From assembly GCF_000004075.3 (NCBI RefSeq), contig NC_026658.2, positions 16,356,075 through 16,420,074 on the forward strand: DNA of 64,000 nucleotides, in the 5' to 3' direction. This DNA comes from Cucumis sativus (Eukaryota > Streptophyta > Magnoliopsida > Cucurbitales > Cucurbitaceae). Under the pieces are notes generated by a model. It worked only from the letters and a program-made list of their open reading frames with translations. It did not search any database and was not told the origin of the DNA. This document shows, piece by piece, positions 11,461 to 22,867 of the stretch; within the stretch, counting starts at the first letter, position 1, and each line of letters begins with the position of its first letter. Both the position numbers and the translations under genes were made by a program.

Positions 11461-14400
11461 AGAAGCTATGCATTTGGAAATGGGTTTGTGTTTTGATTGA
11501 ATTTGCTGCTGTGATTTAGTTTCTTCCATGGATGGATCCGATGGCTGGTTGGGCTGCCTTCACTGAATACGGCACCGTCTCCTCCTCTTCCCCTCCACCT
11601 TCTTTTCTTTTTCTTTTTTGTTTTTTTGTTTGTTTGTTTGTTACGCTCTCTTTCTTTTTAACTTATCATCTTCTCCCCTTCCTCTCCCATTTTTTTTACT
11701 TCTTTCTCTTCTTCAACCTTTCTTCTTCCTTCAAATCTATTTTTCTCCCCAACTTCTATAATATAACAATCTTAGATCTCCAAAATCCCAATTCTTTTAT
11801 TATTCAAATTTAATGAAATTTCTTATGCACCTACACATATATTTGAACTTATACCTAATTTATTTCTTTTTAAATACTACAAATATTATGCTATTACATT
11901 ATAGAATTCAAAGTTAAATTCAATTCAATTTTTTTTTATAAATGTCTTTATGATAAGAACAACATTACAAAAAATTTAAAAAATAAAATAGAACTATATG
12001 GTTATATAATTGAAGTCTAAGAAGCAACAAAAAGAATTTCCTTCTTTTATATCTTCCACTAATCTTTCTCTCTCTCACTCTTTTCTTTTCTGTCTATATT
12101 CCTTTGCAAATTGAGTTAAAAGTAGAATGCTTTGTCTCAATTTAAATTTGATCAATCTCTTAAATATGTATATGCAAAAATAAATTGGGTCCAGAAGTAT
12201 CAAGAAATATGTGAAAAGATATAGGTGACAATGAAAATCAAGGATTTATGGTAAGATTTTTTATTGAAAAATTTATCATATTATAATACCTAAATTTTAA
12301 TCGTATAATTTATTATATGTACTAAATTCTATCTAACAAAAAAAAAAAAAAAAAACTTAATGGATTAGTTTAATTGATTTGGTTACCTCTTGTAAATAAT
12401 TTCAATTTTTTAAAAATATTTTTTTTCTCCAAACTTTAGAGATTAGATAGATTCATTATTTAACTTGAAAATTACGTTGATTTGAAGGTTGGAAAAAATC
12501 ATCCAAAGAAAAATAGGATAATTGGCTAAGATTGACTTGTTGTTACTTGACTATATGATCTTATGTATTTATAAATACACAATGAAATTTTTGTTCCTAT
12601 TTTTGTCCACAGGTTTTTTCCACAATGAAATTTAGGTAGTTCAACACACTTGACTTTATTGAAAATGATTTTGTCTCAAACATAGAAAATAAGAATCCTT
12701 CCGTAATAAGGATTATGAAAAAAATTCAATAACTAGACCAATCCAGATTATCTAACTTTAAATAATCAAGATTGAGTTGGATTGTAATTTTAAAGATAAA
12801 CTCTTTCGTTGTTTGTTTGATTATATATATATATTTTTTTTAATTGATGTAATATATTTAAAAATGTGACATTTTGTTCCCTACAAAAATTCAACTTGTA
12901 GTGGAAAAGAAAATAATGAAAAAATAGTATAAATTATTGGTAATAAAAAAAAACACAATCGGTAACCCATATTTTGCCCACACTCGAGAAATTCGGGTTG
13001 GTCCGTAATTTACCTCCAAATATGTCCAACTCGACTTATGCATGCTTTATTGACTTCTTGTTCTTTGTTTCTTTTTTCTAGAACCAGAAATGAGATTATG
13101 TATATTTGATAACTACTTTTTTTTCTTTTTCGGTTTTGTTCGTTCTTTTTATAAAATTTTACCTAAAAGTTAATTATTTAAAATAATTAAAGTATAAAGT
13201 TATTTAAGTGATCTTTTAAACCTATTTTATAAAACTCATAAACTAAAAATGTACATTTTAAAAACTCTGGAATCAAACGAGTCTATCGTTATAAACTTTA
13301 AGACTAAAAAGTCCTTTTAAAATTCAATGAATATTCAAACTTGTCAAAATCTAAGAACTTAAAAGATAATTTTCTTTTAATCAATTATATACAAAAAGAA
13401 ACAAAAATGTTGGAAAGGATCCACTAAATAAGTCGAGTGAAGCTCAATTAAGTATACTTAATGATGAATGTTCATGTCATATGTTTGATATTTTTTCCTC
13501 CTAAAATAGCAGCATAGTGCATGCTTTGATTAAAAACTTGATCAAATAGGTTTCCTCAATGTAAACATGTGGTGTTTCTTTGCTTCCCCCTCCCAAAACA
13601 ATCAACTTATGGAATTTTACTTTTTGAACTTAATTATATTTGTGTTGTCAATTAATTTAATTTGCAAATCCCTTTTTAGGATTAGTTTACATTATACTTA
13701 GTAGCTAAGGAACTTTTTTGTGCCATCATTGTCATAATTTCACATCAAATAACATTAATGCTTTGACTCTCTACATTAATTATTGTTGCTTTTCTCTAAA
13801 AGTTCTAACAAAATAAAACCCAATTCCTATGACATTACGCAATACATACTATGGGCTAAATTAACCTTTTGGATTCTAAAGCAAATGAAATGGTTATGGG
13901 CTCATTATCTTCATAAATTCACCTATAATAAAACAACCTAATCTATTAAAACAATTTCTATTATATAACCATTTTCAGAAATCACGATAAAATGTATAAG
14001 GTTTATATAAAGTTTATATGTTTGTGTTTGGAGTGTAGATTTGTTTTGTTTCAATTTATAGAATACATACCATAAATATCGACAGCTATTTGATACATCT
14101 TTTTTTATTTTTAAATAATATTTTAAACATATTTTACTTTATAAAATTTTTTATTCAATAATTCTACCTATCTTTGTTTAAATAAAATATGGATGACATT
14201 TTTTTTTTTTGTCTCTTTCCTTTTTAGTAAGGAACGACAATTAACCCACTACATTTTTTAGCACTAATATTGATAGATAAAATGTAAAATAAAAGGTAAA
14301 TCAAAATTCTAATTCTTCTCCATAAATTTCATCATTTTTCTTTTTCTTTTTCTTTTATTTTTATTTTTTCTCTTTTGTAATTTCTTTTAATTAAATTTCT

Positions 14401-16612
14401 CTCGTCATTTTAACGGTCAATTAAATGCTACCACATCTTTTTTAATAGTTTCAACTCCTCTCGATTTGAAAACCCATAAAATATGAAATAGTTAAGAAAT
14501 AAACATGTTATTTTTCTACAACTTTTGAGAAGGAATTAAATATTTTTAAAATAGAGTTCTAAAATATAATAAACTAAGAAAAGTGTAAGATTGAAAGAAG
14601 TATGTAAGCCTAAAAATTGGTAGAATTAGAATGATTTTTTTTTTCTGTTTAAGATTATACAATTCAATCTATAGGGCTAGGATTTATTTTATTCAACACA
14701 CTTTCATTGAGTCAAATTACACTAATAAACAAAATCTCTATTATTATAATTATAAAAAAAAAACTATACAAATAATAATAATATAAAAAAAGAAAAGAAA
14801 TAAAGTTGACAAAACTAGAAAAGATAATCATGAGATTAGATACTTTTTTTAAGTATACTAATCAATTGATAAAAGATAATGACCACTCAAAGTTAGGTTC
14901 ATTTTCAAACATACAAAAGAAGAAGAAGAAAAAACAATATTACCACATATTATCATTTATTAATATAATTTCACAAATAAGATTGTGTTATATTTATATA
15001 CATAAGTTGTATTACTTCAAATAGAGAGACAGAAGTTGAATAAATAAAACAAAAGAGATAGTCAATAAGGGTAATCTTTATTTGTCCCAAAATATAAGTT
15101 TGGAAAACAACAGTGTGAATTTGTGATACAATAAATCTGACCTAAAATTTGTGTTCTTTAACTAGATAATAAAGTTATTTTAGTAAATCTCAACCGCTAC
15201 ATACATATACACTAATAATAGTAGTGAAAAATCAAAACAATAACATAAAAGAATATATATTAACAAAACAAGTACAAAGAAGACAGTAGGTTGTTTCATT
15301 CACTGATCTCCAACACTAAACGAAAGATGGAACATGAACAGTGAGCACTCTCCAACCAGGAGCAAAATTAGTTTAATCCACAAAACCGCTAAACTTAGAA
15401 AAGTCGCTACCCACATGATTGACATTATATTAACATGAACAACACAAACACAAACTATTATAACCATATACTATTCCACCAAAAACACTAATAACTTATG
15501 GATTATTTTGAACTTTTTTTTTGGGTAGATTGTGCAATTTTTTCAAATATTCTCAAATCTCATACCAAATTTTATATATTTTTAATTTTTTAAAAATAAA
15601 TTCAGCTATTTTTTTACAAAATATCATATCAAAATCTGCATAGTTTATTAATCTTTAAATGGTTTTTTTAGACAAAAACAAGAATTAGATATATTATTTG
15701 GCAAAATAACTCATTACAAGAATATTGATGTAATCTCTTGAAATGCACCCGAAAATCCAAAGCACAGTTGTTGGAAAATTAAAACTTTTCAATGAAACGA
15801 TCTCACCCTAAATAGACCATTTAATGCTAGTTTTTAAAAATTAACCTTTTTTAATGACACGATCTTGTGTAAATGGACCGTTTAATGTTGATTTTATAAA
15901 ACAAAAACTTAAGCATGTTAGTTTTGAGAATTTTTCATACATAGATTTGTTCGGATGTTAATTAAAAAGAATACAAATCTTAGTACTTAGGCTTAACGAG
16001 TGATTGAAATTGATACAGAAAGAAGTAAGAATTGTGATGAAATTATTAGTGGGTAGAATACTTGCACATTTTTGTCCCCAAAATTTGGGTCAAATCTCGA
16101 ACCCATAAAAATTTAATACCTTAAAACGATGTGAATTTATTTGGTCATCAACTAAGTTTTAATACATTTCATTTCAATTGATTTGATCGGTTTCTGTAAT
16201 GTTGTCTATTCAAACACAACGCATTAAATATTTATCAATTTTAAAATTCAAAGTTACCAAAATATTTAAACTTTGATGACGATGAATTGAATCAATCGAT
16301 ACCCCTAAACTCTCACTCACAAAATTAATGACATATCATGAAGATTATGGAGGGGCGAGAGAAAAATTCACTAACACGATTTGGAATTTCCTCACTTTCC
16401 AACATTAATTGAAGTGAAGAAAAAGAAGAAGAAGAAGATGGAGGAAGAATCACATTGATTACAACAACTCAAAAGCTTCCATCAATGCATAAAGAAAATC
16501 ATAATGAGGTATTACATCCATTTCCTTTTCTAATTTCTACTTTTGAAAACCCGTACAAGATGTAGTAATGATCGGAAAATTAGGGCAAATCCACTAAACT
16601 TTAGAATCGATT
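11461..16612. other. Gene-poor AT-rich intergenic DNA
   Basis: About 5 kb of very AT-rich sequence with many A/T runs. 11560-11720 is a pyrimidine-rich stretch just upstream of the flippase leader. I see no coding exon that extends or matches a family. One more complex island lies at about 15270-15440. The right end, about 16390-16612, is probably the 3' UTR of the next minus-strand gene and includes a short GAA run. Confidence 0.6.
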
Positions 16613-17363
16613 TCAAAAACCTGTTACGAATTCTGAAGAATCCAACGAGGAGTTTTCGCCGACAGATTCTTCTCCATCGCCGATTTCAAATTCCTGAAAC
16701 AAATCAGTGGATTGTGGATTGATTTCACAAGATGAATCGAGAAATAAGCTTTGAAGATTCTAGATCAGAACGTACCGGAAATTGTGCATCGGTGAAAATC
16801 TTTTCTCGTTCTTTCTCTCTGAGACTTCGAATCGGAGAAATCCTCTGATTTAAATCATAAAAAGAAATATCAGCAAATGAAACACGAATCAAAACTTCAA
16901 ACTAACCAAAGAAAAAAAAAACGTTTAGCAATTTTACCATACAGTACGATCTAAGTTCCTTCAATCTAAATAACCTATCGACTTCCATTTCCAGATCTCT
17001 CTGTTCCTGACTTCTCTGTAACAGTTCCTTCATCCGTAACTCCAAAACCAAATCCCTCTCTCTCAACATCTTCTCCGTTCGTTCACCGTCCAATCTCAAT
17101 CTCTCCATTTTCCTCTTAACCGCATTCAGTTCATCCGCCAGAGACAAATCACATGACTCAATACTCACCGTTGTTGGCGGCGGATGATTTTCCTTATTGG
17201 CGTCGCCGGAGAGGGAGATCTGGATGATTTCCGGCTTGGATTTGATGATTTTGGCAACGGAAGGGACAGGATTTGGCAGAGAATTCTTTGGCTGGAGTGG
17301 GCGGCGGCCAGACTTGAGAGGAAGATCTCGAGGAGGGGGTAAGGGATGGTGGAGAGTTTGCAT
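16613..17363 (-). CDS. Small coiled-coil protein of unknown function
   Basis: Three exons, 17363-16938, 16844-16776 and 16693-16613, join in phase 0 to give 191 residues with a TGA stop. The first 60 residues are Pro/Ser/Lys-rich and low complexity, with a short KENHPPP segment. Residues about 75-140 form a strongly charged heptad-like helix (LADELNAVKRKMERLRLDGE, later EMEVDRLFRLKELR), probably a coiled coil. Exon 2 reads RISPIRSLREKE, a block I remember as conserved in plant homologues. The tail is acidic and Ser-rich. There is no signal peptide, membrane segment or recognised enzyme domain. I do not recognise a named gene. The upstream promoter carries a mitosis-type element, so a role in dividing cells is a reasonable guess but not shown. 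The ORF reading on past 16938 (VKLLNVFFFFG) is intron read-through. Confidence 0.75.
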
Positions 17364-17504
17364 ATTGGTGTGAAGTGGAGATGGAGAAATTGGTTTGAAA
17401 GTGAAGAAATGGAATCATAGAAAAAGAGAAGAATGGAAAAAAAAGGGGTTTTTTCTTTCCTGAAGGATTTGGAATTTTGTGTTTTTAGGGTTTGAATTTG
17501 AATG

Positions 17505-17524
17505 TATATAGGCGCCAACGGCTA
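17505..17524 (-). promoter_or_regulatory. TATA box with MSA-like and E2F-like elements
   Basis: Reading the minus strand, TAGCCGTTGGC at 17524-17514 (reverse GCCAACGGCTA) matches the mitosis-specific activator consensus YCYAACGGYYA at 10 of 11 positions. It overlaps TTGGCGCC at 17518-17511, close to an E2F site, and is followed by TATATA at 17510-17505. The start codon is about 140 nt downstream, so spacing fits a core promoter. MSA elements bind three-repeat MYB factors and drive G2/M expression; use here is inferred. Confidence 0.55.
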
Positions 17525-18640
17525 CTTTGTTTAATAATAACTTATCTTTGTTTGGATTACTTTACTTAAGTTTTAACTTAGACAAAGACAAAGACAAAGA
17601 CAAAGAGTGCCATCTATTCGGATTGGGGTCGGGGTCGGGTTAGGTTCCCTCATTACTAGTAAGGTTGAATTTTTTTTTGTCTAAGATCAGTGGTTAAATT
17701 ATTGTTCTAGTTTTTATACTTTTAAACTTTTAAATTTGTTTAATGTTAATTTTGTGTTTTCAATCAATCTTAAAATTAATCTTTCAACTTAAAAGTTATC
17801 AAAATTGGTTAAATACTTTACGAGCAAGAAAAATGCATAAAAATGTTTACCCATTTAACAAAATGCCAATGATTTAACCTAATGATAATAAACACAAAAT
17901 ACTAATATATTGAGAACATTTTAACTCATTTTGTCAATCTTACATTTTTGACAATTCTACATAGTAACGTTGATGACAAGGACGATATAAAAAAATTATT
18001 ATTATATTAGGTGAAAGAGTATGATAAATTTTGTTTTGAAGAGAGAGTATCATATTATTTAAAATATGTAATGTATAAAATTCAAATCCACTAATTGGCT
18101 TAAAAGGGAATATGCTCTGTTTGGTAGACAGTGAACAGCTTAACATCACATTTTAATAATTTAAACTTTTAAAGGGATTATTCTAAATATGTCACATTCA
18201 AATCAGTTTTGAAGTTTCAAATAATTAATTTAGTATAAGTCATAAAAAAAACAATAATTTAATGTAAATTCAAACTAAATAAAAGTGGATTGTAGAATAA
18301 AAAGAAAAGAACTTTAAAGTTTTGATTCCCTCCCATGGATTCATTGCAATTTTGAGTTCATACATTTTGAAATTTATTCTTAAAAACTTTAAACCTTCTA
18401 TTTAAACTCTTCATCTTTCCAATAAGGACTTTGTTTTTTAAATCATATAAATATTATTTTATTTAATCAAATGCAACACATCTTTTGTTCCTTTCAACTT
18501 ATTTCAAAAGTGTCAAGTTTCAAGTGAGTCAAGTTTCAAAATGACTATATGATTTTCCAAAATAATTGACACAAAATTATTATTACTATTTTTTTCTTTT
18601 TTGGAGAAATTGCAAAATCTAACTCTCTAAACTCTACAAA

Positions 18641-18718
18641 AACTTGAAAATCTTGGAGGTTTCTATTAACAAGGACAATAACTTGAAAATCTTGGAGGTT
18701 TCTATTAACAAGGACAAT
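18641..18718. repeat. Perfect 39-bp tandem duplication
   Basis: Two identical head-to-tail copies, 18641-18679 and 18680-18718, each starting AACTTGAAAATC and ending AAGGACAAT. Identity suggests a recent duplication. No gene is affected. Confidence 0.95.
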
Positions 18719-18725
18719 GAAGATG

Positions 18726-18990
18726 GATTGTATCAATACAAATTTATACCTTTAAACTTTGAGAGGGTGGCATTCTTAAAATAGTAATTGTATTAATTTA
18801 AAGCTGTACTTTGAAATCGTATCAATTTAAATCTTATACCACGGAGCTTGACTTATTGTACCAATTTTAATCCTCATGCAAGACTTGTAATTTTATCAAT
18901 TAAACATCTAAACTACTGTATAAACAAATCAATTTAAACTCTAAATTTATTTAGATTCGAATTTAAACTCTAAATTTATTTAGATTTTTT
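18726..18990. repeat. Degenerate AT-rich minisatellite (TATCAATTTAAA units)
   Basis: About six diverged units of roughly 40 bp share the core TATCAATTTAAA followed by a short C/T-rich link. The same core forms the opposed arrays at 35405-35905. It looks like a dispersed repeat family. Confidence 0.6.
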
Positions 18991-19618
18991 ACTCGAGATC
19001 CTGTAATTTTGGGCTTAAGATGGATATTGGGTAGTCATTTCAAGAAAGAAAAAAAACTGACCTAAAAACTTAGGTTTGATTGTAGCGCTCTTGTAATTTA
19101 GTTTATAGGTGAAAAACATTTGATAGTTAATTATAACATCTTCCTAAGTTTTTGGGTGGTAATTATAACATCTTCCTATATATCAAGGGTGCATACTCCT
19201 AAATAGTAGACTACATAAAAAGGTATAGAAGTTTGTATAGAAGTTCAGATGCATACTAATTTCTCCTCATTCATAATGAATAAACTCTCAAAACGATTGT
19301 TCACTTATATACACAACATATAAGGTTCCCATATATACAAATCACAATATATACAACCACACAAGAAAGAAGATAGACCCGAACTTGGGAGACAATATAC
19401 TTCGAACTCAATGATGCTAAGACCTCAACATTAAATCTGAAGATAGTTTAATAAACTAAGGAACTAATTATACCATTTTAAAGATTGATAGTTCAATCTG
19501 CTTCGGTGCAATTGTTGAATGAAAAGAACATTTCAATCCACCAAATGCAACGTCCATCCAAGAGTTCAGAGGAGAGGAAACATGTAGTGTACAAGGAGTG
19601 GAAAGCCTGAGATCATGT

Positions 19619-22600
19619 TCAGATATAATCCATTGGAAGCCCCAAATCATCATCATTGGCCTCTCGTCTCCTTCTGAATCTTTTACCATCATAGTTTCTT
19701 TTGTTACTCCAATTGTCCTCGTCAAATCTCCGTCTTTCAAACTCGTAAAATTCTTCCAGGTCATCTAACGAATTCCCCACGCTTTGGGTGCCTAAGAATC
19801 CCTAGTATAACCAACCATATAATTTTGAGTTAGTCTGACAAGTGGGAGTACTTTATAGTTTGGAATACAAAGTTGCAATATTATTAAGAATGTTCAGAAC
19901 TACAAAAGTTCATTACAATTTTGGATGAAAATTGGGCTTGACAGAATGAGAGTGACCTGGAAGAGTGACGGTATTTGGGTCCTAACTATCATTCAAGTTT
20001 ACTGCCACATGGTTTCAACTACCAATTAACAATTCTTGTTCAATGTTCTAATATATTTGTACTCCAAGAGTAATTTTAAACATTCATAAAAGATAAAAGG
20101 AAAATATTACAACTTTTGAAAGAACATCAAACAAAGGTTAGAGTTCTCGGACATTTTTGTAATTTAGCCTCATATTATTAAACCAATTGGAATTTGAACT
20201 TAAACGAGCAGTTCGATATTTTAAAATGTTTATGGGAGTTCATGAGGTGGAAATACCTATTTTTGTTGGTATCTATTCTTCTGTTTAAGTTGGGATTTTT
20301 TAGTTATGCCATTTTTTATCACCTTAATTCTGTCAATTAATTATATCATTAAAGATAAGAGAAACCAGCCAACTTTGCCAAATAGGTTTCAGAAATTTTA
20401 TTAATTTAGCCAATGCCATTGCCAAACCACCAACTCTAGAAATTTTCCAAAACGACAGTAAACTAAAAAGAACAATCTCCTATCTCACAGATTTCCCATA
20501 ATATCAGAGTGAACCACAGTAAAACTCACCTCAAACCTACCACTCAACTACTAGAAATTTCACAAACTAGTGTCATTAGTTTTCAGCACACAAGAAAAGA
20601 AACGGTAGCATACCAACCATATTATCATCACCATAATACTTAGCAGGAAATTTAAACACGTAGAATATGGTACCTTTGTCAGCCTTTGAATGCGTGATGC
20701 TGCATCTTCATGTACAACAACCACATCGGATATGACTTCCAGCACGTCCTCAACAAGCAAAGCATATGTACTCACCTGAAATAGTCTCAAGAAAATGAGA
20801 GTCAACTTGTAAAGGAATGGTGTTCACTGTTCAGTAAAGATATCTAACAACCTAAAAGCAACATTTCTTCATGTTTGTGGATATATGCAATGCATTTACA
20901 AGGATAAGTTCACGTACAAGGCTGGAAGGAAGAAAGGAATATCCAAATGAATCGAGTTCCAGAGATTCAACAGCGCCTGAGTTAATATTGAAAGTGTATC
21001 CACGTATCTAACAGTGGAGTTTCAAAATAGATTAGAAATTAACAAGAATTAACAATTCTAGAATCTAGAGCTTTCTAGAGAAAATGGATACCTTCCCAAT
21101 ATTCCGTCGACCAGGTGTAACTACTCTGTATCCTACCTAGGAAATACTTAATTGTTAATTTCCAAAAATAAACCACAAATATAGTTATATAGGTACTCAA
21201 CAACTACCCAAGAAAAACACTAGTGAACATCCAAAGCATCTTTCTATCTTGAAAACCAAGAACTATCACTCCCAAAAGAAGACTTTTTCTTTTATAAACA
21301 ACTAAGTGTACCAGTGTTTCCATTCCAGCCATTTTGAAGTCATTATCCATCACAGTCTCATCATGGACAAGCACAACATCACCAACCTACAATGGGTTAG
21401 ATTAGATGTTAAAAAAAGAAAAAGATATGTGCATAAACTCAAACATGGGCATTGGAAATAAAAGATAGCCATAGTCCTTCAAGAGACCCAACTGATTGAA
21501 ATCATTTCATTCATGAATGTTCAACTACTGCTAAGACCTATAAATTTATAAAAAGGTTCCCTAACAAAGCTAAAAAGTCCAAGGTGGATATAGGAGATCC
21601 AATGAAGCATTACACACACAACTACCAACATCTAAATTGAGCAGCCAATCAAGTAGACTGAAAAAAACAAGGTGTTATCTGAGGTAACTATAGGCAAACA
21701 ATCTAGAACCCCTAAATTGAAGGGAATTGTAGAACTCTTTCTACCACCATCTAATCTAGGACATGCCAACTTCAATCTTCACATCTTTACTACATCAATG
21801 TGCAGAGAAGGTGCATATGAATGAAGGAATTAAAGAAAAAGTACCTGACTAATATCCTCAAGAAGAAACCATTCTGATTCTCCAGATAGCAAGTTTGGCT
21901 TCACTTCTAAAAATTTTACCATCCACTGCAGTAGGAAAAAGAAGTAAAGCATAAACATTAGTAAGGTGTTTAGCCCACCAGTGGCGTTAAATAACTAAAC
22001 TTTAGTAGTGTTTATTATTGAAGTTTATACATTCATGGATAAACTTTTCTTCACTTCTTTTTCGCTTTTACACATTTATCGAATAACTCTACCAGCTATT
22101 TACCACAAACACAAACTTCCTAATTAATTACAACTCAAGACTTCGTAACTCAACTCGCCCTAGACACCCGAGGGAATGCAAAAACTTGAAGTCGTTCTGA
22201 GCTTGCATAGTCTACAAGAAACATACAATACAGCTACAATTAGAAAAGAATCACTTACAGCGGATGTATCAACCCAGAGCTGCGATACGAAACCCAAGCT
22301 AAGCGCACTTTGAATGCTGATCACTTGCTTCGCCAACATGTTCGATCTCCTCATCACTTGCCTCCTTTTCCGCAAAGCTACCTTCCCATTCTCTATTTCT
22401 GCATCCTCATCTTCAATGGGAACCAAATTCCTTTCCCCTTCTGAGCTTCTTTCGCTGTTTAACCTCTTCTTCTTGCCCTCCCCACCATCTTTCTGATCAA
22501 GAAAGTTCAATCCGGACGATCCAGCTGCACCATCGCCCCGTCTTTCGTCGGAATCATTCTCATTTCTACTTGAGAAATTCCCGTCGATACCATCGAAATT

Positions 22601-22867
22601 TGCAACGCTCCGACTAGGGTCGACGATGTCGAAAATATTTTCGTCTTCCCCTTTGAATTCTAAGTCGCCGCTGAATGGATTTCGCTTTGGTGTCAATGCG
22701 CTCAAGCTTTTAGTGAGTTTTGTTCTTGAAGGGACGAGAAGGCAGCCACTTCCAAGACCATAATTGAAGGAATTTGAAAGAAGGGAATGGGAATGAAATT
22801 GGGTGAACGGTAATGGTCGAAATTTGATGGAAGATGCAAAGGAGAGGGGCGGAACAGGGTCGCACAT
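19619..22867 (-). CDS. Plastid-targeted PRC-barrel domain protein
   Basis: Seven exons, 22867-22259, 21925-21845, 21386-21312, 21136-21092, 21007-20918, 20775-20674 and 19801-19619, all join in phase 0 and give 394 residues. The first 60 residues are Ser/Phe-rich with few acids, typical of a plastid transit peptide. A charged, disordered linker runs to about residue 180. Residues about 230-335 carry two short beta-rich blocks, VGDVVLVHDE and VGYRVVTPGRRNIGKIRGY, followed by LVSTYALLVEDVLEVISD, the signature of the PRC-barrel fold known from photosynthetic reaction-centre H subunits and RimM. The tail is acidic and Arg-rich, ending LGLPMDYI. The start at 22867 (MCDPVPPLSF) was preferred to an in-frame ATG at 23005 because the extra stretch contains promoter-like TGGGCC motifs and does not look like a transit peptide. 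I know no specific biochemical role; a chloroplast RNA or protein-assembly role is a guess. Confidence 0.8.

Larger units (their letters stand above)
17525..19618. other. Intergenic region between the coiled-coil gene promoter and the PRC-barrel gene 3' end
   Basis: Besides the tandem duplication and minisatellite listed separately, there is a (GACAAA)4 run at about 17580-17605, a GGGGTC doublet near 17625, and a 16-bp motif repeated once near 19130-19180. The right part, about 19270-19618, probably includes the 3' UTR of the PRC-barrel gene. No further gene is evident. Confidence 0.55.
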
